This document shows positions 58,458 to 64,000 of a stretch of DNA of 64,000 nucleotides, piece by piece (within the stretch, counting starts at the first letter, position 1; every line of letters starts with the position of its first letter). A program made the position numbers and the translations under genes. Under the pieces are notes generated by a model. It was not told where the DNA came from, did not search any database, and worked only from the letters and a program-made list of their open reading frames with translations. Origin of the DNA: Ophiosphaerella korrae (taxonomy: Eukaryota; Ascomycota; Dothideomycetes; Pleosporales; Phaeosphaeriaceae); NCBI GenBank assembly GCA_028456385.1, contig JALNQF010000233.1, forward strand, positions 1-64,000, written 5' to 3'.

Positions 58458-59974
58458 ATGAAATCTTTTAGAATTTTAGGCATAGCAGGCTTACTGGTGG
58501 GGTGGTGGCCCTGTGTCGCCTCGGGTCAACGGATGCCAGCCTGTGCGGTAAGCAGAAAGCTGTCCTGTGTCTTGCCATCCAGACTAATTGTCGAAGGCCC
58601 AATGCCTCACCACAAGTTTGAGTTCTCAAGACACTTGTGCCCCATCCAATATCACCTGTATCTGTACCACACAGACTCTATTAGCCAATATCCAAGGATG
58701 CGTGCTTTCTTCTTGCACGCTCAAAGAAGCCTTGGGTAAGTTCCTCTCGAGTTCCACATGGCATGTTGCACTGACAAAACTAGCGGCACAAAACAATACC
58801 CAAACACTGTGCAGTGCACCGGTTCGTGATATAACACTTATTGCACCCATTGTTAGTGGTGTGTCCGGTGGAATAGCTATTCTTTCTGTCATTATACGAA
58901 TATTCACGATTCGTGGCGATATTGCACTGGATGATGCTTTCGCAATCGCCGCCCTCGTCTTCGCATTGCCTATGGGCATCTTAGAGTTTCTCATGTCAGC
59001 TGATGGTTTCGGGAAGGATATTTGGGCAATAGAGCCCGCTAAAATATATCGTATCATACAGGTGAGAGGCTACATTATTAACATGTAACTACTTCAAGAT
59101 TGGCTGACAGATTGCAGTTCACCTGGCTAACGGAAGTTTTCTATTTTCTGGCTCTCGCTTTCACCAAGATATCCTTCCTCTCGTTCTGCTTGCGCATCTT
59201 TCCGCGTGAACAGTTCAGAATGCGAGTCTTCGTATTGATGGGCATTTGCGCTGCCTACGGCATTGCATTCACACTCACGTGCCTATTCAACTGCACGCCA
59301 GTGTCATACATTTGGACCAATTGGGATCGAGAGCACACCGGCAAGTGTATCAACTTCCATATATTTGCCTGGGTTCACGCTGGTATCAACATTGTTTTGG
59401 ACATTGTCATCGTCGCCCTACCAATACCAGAGCTTTTGAAATTATCAATGAGTATGAAGAAGAAGATATACGTAATCCTAATGTTTAGTGTGGGCCTCTT
59501 GTAAGTGGAAACTCTTCCCTTTACTTGTAACTTAGATGTCCGTTTACTAGACGTACCAGCTAAGCTAATGACACGCGTAGTACCACAATTGTATCTATTG
59601 TCCGCCTGCAATCACTCGTTCGGTTTTCTACCTCGACAAATCCAACATGGGATAGTGTCCCGACCGCGTACTGGTCAGTCCTCGAAGCTTTCGTCGGGAT
59701 TTTCTGCATCTGTATGCCTGCACTGCGCCGCTGCCTCGGAGTGGTATTCCCACGGTGTTTTGGGTCTACCCAAGCGGATTCCAAGTACGATCGATACGAC
59801 ACACCAAACAAACTTTCGAATGGCAGATCCAAGCCTGCCCGGGCCAGTATCACATTCACAAGTACCGGCATCACGAAAACTATGGAAACAAAAGTTGAAA
59901 GTCGAGAGGGCGAGGATGACGAAATCCAACTTGTTGAGTTGGCATACAAGAGGCCTCCGATGGACCGGGAGTAG
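58458..59974 (+). CDS. CFEM-domain PTH11-like seven-transmembrane receptor
   Basis: Five exons (58458-58547, 58597-58735, 58784-59061, 59118-59500, 59581-59974), all junctions in phase, 427 aa. A signal peptide (MKSFRILGIAGLLVGWWPCV) leads into an extracellular CFEM domain with eight cysteines (PACAAQC, DTC, TCIC, GCVLSSC, TLC; about 29-95). The rest has the layout of fungal rhodopsin-type membrane proteins: helices such as IAPIVSGVSGGIAILSVII, DAFAIAALVFALPMGILEF, VFYFLALAFTKISFLSFCLR, VLMGICAAYGIAFTLTCLF, the GKCIN loop cysteine, HAGINIVLDIVIVALPIPEL and AYWSVLEAFVGIFCICMPAL, then a charged cytoplasmic tail. PTH11-type proteins sense surface or host cues in pathogenic ascomycetes; ligand and role here are unknown. 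The last exon stop is at 59972-59974. Confidence 0.9.
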
Positions 59975-60320
59975 CTTTCTAAACTTGAATACTATTGGGA
60001 TATAATCACACTACTATATTACAGACCATAATGGTAAGGTTCTCTGGCATCCACTCGCCCAGAATGGTCTTCCCCGCACAGGTGCTACACATGGTCGTGT
60101 GGGTTAGCCCCTCGGGCAGTTTCCGAGACTTCGCTCAACAAAAGCGGAGCCTAAATAGCCTGGCGATCGCCCGCCTCGCTGAGCTCCCAACTACGACTCA
60201 CCTCAACGATGCGATGTTTGAAACATCTGGGATTTAAGAAAAAAGAGGATAAAAAGCTAGTACAAAACGAAAAACACGATTTGATAATTTATATTTCCTG
60301 AGAGGACACCGCAAACGACA
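59975..60320. other. Short intergenic interval
   Basis: Promoter of the dehydrogenase gene. An 80-codon frame (59995-60237) is open but has no domain; I do not call it. Confidence 0.4.
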
Positions 60321-61301
60321 ATGAGCAACATAGTTCCACGTGACACTGTCTTCGTCCTTGACTCGTATCATGCAGACGCAATTGAGAAGCTAAAGAGCGT
60401 GCCTAGCATTCGAGTGGTCTTGCCAGACGATCCAAGAAGGCATGAATATCCTGCCGAGGCTACTGCTATTCTACTTCGAAGCGACACACGTTTAGGTGCG
60501 GAAGAACTGAGAAAATGCCTCAAGCTACAATATATCGTCAAGCAAGACGTAGGAGTGGACAACATTGATCTAGATGAGGCAAAAAGAGCAGGCATACAAG
60601 TCTTTAACACCCCTGGCTTGAACGGAGAAGCAGTTGCGGAACTAGCGCTGACCATGGCACTCAGTTTGGCCCGACGAGTGGTAGAAATTGATCAGCGGAT
60701 ACGGAATGGCGAGACTATTATTCGAAGTCACATCCTTGGGAAGAGTTTGTTTGGGAAGACGTTGGGCATCATCGGGATGGGCAATATTGGCTTTGCGCAT
60801 GCGAAGAAGTGGGTTGGTGCGATGAACGGTAGTCTCATTTCATATGATCCGTACTCAGGCGGCAATCAATGGGCAAAAATATTTACTGCTGAGCAGTACC
60901 GCCGCGCAGATACACTTGACGAGGTACTGAAGGAGGCGGATGTGGTTTCGCTGCATGTTCCCTTGACACCGTCTACCAGAAGAAGCATCTCGGGCGATCA
61001 ATTCGCGATCATGAAAGACGATGCGATTTTTCTCAATTGCTCAAGAGGGGGAATCGTTGACGAAATGGCGCTAGTGAGTGCCCTCCAGTCAGGCAAACTC
61101 TTTGGGGCAGGATTAGATGCATTGGAAATTGAGCCACCGACAATGGGAACGCATGGTGACTTCCTTCAGTGTAGGAATGTTATACTGACGCCGCACATTG
61201 GTGCTTCAACAATGGGGAATCAGAGCAGAAGTGGGCTGGCTGTGGTCGATATCCTACTGCGACTTTTGAGGGGCGAGAAGGTAGAGACTCGACTAATTTA
61301 A
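60321..61301 (+). CDS. D-isomer-specific 2-hydroxyacid dehydrogenase
   Basis: Single exon, 326 aa. The NAD-binding motif GKTLGIIGMGNIG lies at about 145-157 (G152-x-G154-x2-G157), followed by an acidic residue for NAD ribose (SYDP). Catalytic residues of the family are present: Arg in NCSRGGIVDE (R242), Glu in the LDALEIEPP block (269 or 271) and His in TPHIGAST (H292). The substrate-domain motif VKQDVGVDNIDLDEAKRAGI is typical of the phosphoglycerate-dehydrogenase branch, but the protein lacks the regulatory ACT domain of serine-biosynthetic enzymes. It probably reduces a 2-oxo acid to a D-2-hydroxyacid. Its presence near a D-amino-acid-oxidase-like gene, whose product class is 2-oxo acids, is suggestive. 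Confidence 0.93.
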   Translation: MSNIVPRDTVFVLDSYHADAIEKLKSVPSIRVVLPDDPRRHEYPAEATAILLRSDTRLGAEELRKCLKLQYIVKQDVGVDNIDLDEAKRAGIQVFNTPGLNGEAVAELALTMALSLARRVVEIDQRIRNGETIIRSHILGKSLFGKTLGIIGMGNIGFAHAKKWVGAMNGSLISYDPYSGGNQWAKIFTAEQYRRADTLDEVLKEADVVSLHVPLTPSTRRSISGDQFAIMKDDAIFLNCSRGGIVDEMALVSALQSGKLFGAGLDALEIEPPTMGTHGDFLQCRNVILTPHIGASTMGNQSRSGLAVVDILLRLLRGEKVETRLI

Positions 61302-62066
61302 TGAAGTTTCCGCCTTGGCCCAGAATTTTTTAATAAGTACCCAAGCCTATCACCCGAATTCTTCAATTCATTTGGTGGTTAGATTTATATAGTTTGTAAA
61401 CTTGGCACAGATGAGTCGAAGTTTGAGCACATTACTACGACAGGATGTGTCGTACTCTAAATGGCAGACCCTGTTCTTACAAGTTCACCTTTCGTTCACT
61501 TTCGCTTCACTAGCAATGTTTCTCAATGGCCCTGATAATAGAAGTCGGTATTTCTCACCCTTACTTCCTCAAGTTATACGTGTACAGCCAGGAACATTTT
61601 TTTCGCCAGTACTTAGGGGAGCAACAGTCTGCAAAAACGCTAATTATTCTGAACTAGGAGTTACTATAGGATAAATCTATTACGCTTGCCCTAATGTAGC
61701 ATAGTACACATAAGGTGGGGTGTGAGTGTATATTGCAAGCAGGGCAATGTAGTAGTTTGGTGTTCTAGATAACACTGCGGTTTTAGTAATGAGGAAAAAT
61801 TCGAGTTGACAACAAAATAATGAATGACCGACCTAAAAGGTGGATAGGTAGATTGGCAACTGGCATGATCATACTTTTTCGGGGATAAAATAAAATCGAA
61901 CATAATGCCAAAACTCTGCAAAGCAGCGAAGTTAGTCATAACCATTTTCTCATTATTTACTCATATTTCTGTACTAAATCTCCACAATCTCTTGTAACGC
62001 TCTCTATTGTAAATCACTCTGCACCATCATTCTTGGCTACGCTACTGTAGTGTTCGTGACATATTC
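61302..62066. other. Gene-free interval
   Basis: 3' region of the dehydrogenase gene and sequence leading to the RIP block. Short frames only; no motif recognised. Confidence 0.45.
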
Positions 62067-62354
62067 TCAGTACGTGCTAGGCACATGTTTCCTGCCGAGA
62101 GAATTCCCTGCACTGTTATAGTAATCGGTGGTAATACGGATTCGTCGATCACTCCTACTAGTGTGAGTGTCAAATAGGTCAATTAGATTTGTAAGAGGGA
62201 TTTCGAATTGGAGGAATACTTGCACGACAACGGCTCTAGTGGCCCTAGCTGGTACACCTGTCCAGTTTTTTACTTCAGATTCGATGCGTGTTTTCTTTGT
62301 CGGATTGTTCGAAAACATAGTGTCAGGGTCGAATTCTACTGTGATTGTCGACAT
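62067..62354 (-). CDS. Small hypothetical protein at RIP-block edge
   Basis: An open frame of 95 codons with a good start context (CAACATGTCG) and hydrophilic, protein-like composition (MSTITVEFDPDTMFSNNPTK, RIRITTDYYNSAGNSLGR). It has no signal peptide, no cysteines and no known domain. It is the last ordinary-composition sequence before AT-rich DNA. It could be a lineage-specific gene, a C-terminal fragment of a larger decayed gene, or a chance frame. Confidence 0.4.
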   Translation of the reverse strand: MSTITVEFDPDTMFSNNPTKKTRIESEVKNWTGVPARATRAVVVQVFLQFEIPLTNLIDLFDTHTSRSDRRIRITTDYYNSAGNSLGRKHVPSTY

Positions 62355-62927
62355 GTTGATGTTAGAAGCTACGAAAAGTACAGGGATTATTCAAGCGGGC
62401 TCGGGTACGGTGGACTTATTACATGCCGGAGGTCGGAAACCAAAATCCCGAAACCCACACATGAAAACCAAAACCCAAACCCCACATAATATATTATTCA
62501 ATACGCTGTTAGTACAACGTATATAAGTAACGTTTATCGTAAAATAAAAGTTATATATTATATTATATATAATAATATATTATGTTACAGATTATACAAA
62601 TAAAAAAATACTACCCTATATATAGAATCTCTGTAATATAGAACCTACCTATATTAAGTAGTTATAACCTAGACTATTACTAACTATTACTAAGATACCT
62701 TACTATAGTAAGTATTATAATAATACTAAACTCTATATACTAAGAGATAATAGGAAAGAGTAAAAGACCTTATATTAATATTAAATTATATAAAGACAAT
62801 CTAGAGGAATTATTTAAAGAAGGTCTTACCTTAAAATAATTAAAGGAGTAGTTATAAAAAGAGTACTAAGTTAAGAATAGTATAACTCTTCTAAAAGAGT
62901 AATTTAAAGAATAGAATATCTACTAAT
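62355..62927. repeat. Transition into RIP-affected AT-rich DNA
   Basis: Up to about 62,500 the composition is normal; then TATA-rich sequence with closed frames begins. No family could be identified for the 62,520-62,927 stretch, which lies next to the LTR. Confidence 0.6.
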
Positions 62928-63386
62928 TGTAATAGGGTCTCCTGTCGTCGACTACAAGTAACTACTAGGGGGTATAGTAGATTAGAAGTTAATAACAAAA
63001 GCATAAGTAGTAATCTGTAATAGGCTTTTAAATAATAAAGGATATCTTACGATGTTAAGTATTATCGCTTGTAGTTAATAATTAAATTGCTAATACTATC
63101 CTAATAATACGTATTACTACTAACTATATACTCGTACTAATCTATTTATACAACCTTATAGATTACTCTAATCTATTACACGTAGTTATAGATTACCTTA
63201 ATCTATTATACATATTTATAGATTACTTTAATCTATTATACGTGTTTATAGATTACTTTATATTACGTGTCTAGGTTATAGTTTATTTCTTAATCTAGGT
63301 TATTACCCTACTTATCTTATACTTTATTAGTACTTAAGTTAGGACTAATTAGCTCTATCTCTATTTCTCTTGTTACGCTTATAATA
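62928..63386 (-). repeat. 3' LTR of the third Gypsy copy
   Basis: 459 bp, starting TGTAATAGGG and ending TACGCTTATAATA on the + strand; contains the same alternating AATCTATA/TATAGATT repeats as the other LTRs. Confidence 0.85.
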
Positions 63387-64000
63387 CTATCTCTTCCTTT
63401 AGGTAAGTTCTTATTTCTCTATCCTAGGACTAAGGTTATTAAACTAGTTTCTTTGTTAATATTAAGTTCTTTATCTTCTTCTTCTATACCTACTAAGTCT
63501 ACTCTTTATTGTCTTTAATTAGTAGATTGTATATTACGCTATTGTATTATAATATTTCTTTGTTCTTATTATAAATCTTTAAACTCCTAATTAGTTTATC
63601 TTTTATTAAAGTATAGTAAGGCTTATAAAGTATATATTTGTACTAATACTTATTTATCTTGTAATCTCTCTAGCGTGTCTCTAGTAGAATATAGGTTAAT
63701 AATACTTATTCGCGTATCTATACTTATCTATAACAAGGAAAGCTATTAACTACGCTTAAGAAAAACTATCTATATAGATTATAGAGGCTAAAAAGGAACG
63801 TAATTAGATTCTAAGTATATAAGTAGAAAATTATACTTATTTAGTTTATCTTTATAAGACAAAAGCCTTAAATAATATAATGTCTATTAAGTAAGCTACT
63901 TTCTTAGAGTCTAAGCTTAATTTTAAGACTATTATAGAGGCTACTCTAGCTTCTATTATATTAGGTACTCCTATTATCTCTCTATTTACTAGTAGTACTA
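62928..64000 (-). mobile_element. 3' end of a third copy of the Gypsy element (runs off window)
   Basis: A reverse-oriented LTR (62928-63386) is followed by the complement of the polypurine tract (CTATCTCTTCCTTTAGG, 63387 on) and then by sequence matching, reversed, 11,200-11,757 of element 1, and matching directly 3873-4440. So it is the 3' end of a minus-strand element whose body lies beyond the window. The base before the LTR is preceded by CTAAT, a possible target duplication. Strong RIP decay. Confidence 0.85.

Overview
The window is nuclear DNA of a filamentous ascomycete (Pezizomycotina; a Dothideomycete is my best guess, not proven). The genes have short introns of about 45-120 bp with GTRNGT donors and CTRAY branch sites, and encode typically fungal families (Zn2Cys6 regulator, CFEM-type GPCR, GPI-anchored wall protein). 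Two AT-saturated blocks (1 to about 20,470, and about 62,500 to the end) show the signature of repeat-induced point mutation (RIP): TpA is dominant and CpA/TpG are nearly absent.

Layout. (1) 1-20,470 is a nest of dead Ty3/Gypsy-type retrotransposons. A full-length element on the + strand (4969-12189, two LTRs) sits inside a second element of the same family on the - strand (16492 down to 12190, resuming at 4968 down to about 3873). A 163-bp LTR-like insert lies inside the integrase of the first. A solo LTR at 2597-3023 has largely escaped RIP. A different Gypsy integrase lies at 16545-17420. (2) 20,917-36,242: CCCH/UBA-like protein, GPI-anchored 5'-nucleotidase, two lineage-type hypotheticals (one multi-pass membrane protein), two decayed gene relics and the Golgi SNARE Sft1. 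(3) 36,488-43,054: Age2-type ArfGAP (convergent with Sft1), a ZNF830/CCDC16-like protein, and divergent from it a PHD-TFIIS-M-SPOC protein of the Bye1 type. (4) 43,055-46,790: a long stretch with no recognisable gene. (5) 46,791-61,301: repeat-rich GPI cell-wall protein, Zn2Cys6 regulator, glutathione S-transferase, D-amino-acid-oxidase-like flavoenzyme, cytochrome P450, CFEM/PTH11-like receptor and a D-2-hydroxyacid dehydrogenase. (6) 62,067-62,354: a small possible orphan gene, then the second RIP block, starting with an LTR of the same retrotransposon family.

The housekeeping half (trafficking, transcription, splicing) gives way to an accessory half (wall protein, regulator, oxidoreductases, receptor) beside the right-hand RIP block. 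The accessory set could form a small metabolic cluster, but no polyketide, peptide or terpene synthase is visible, so that is inference. Exon joins were worked out by hand from splice signals and reading phase.
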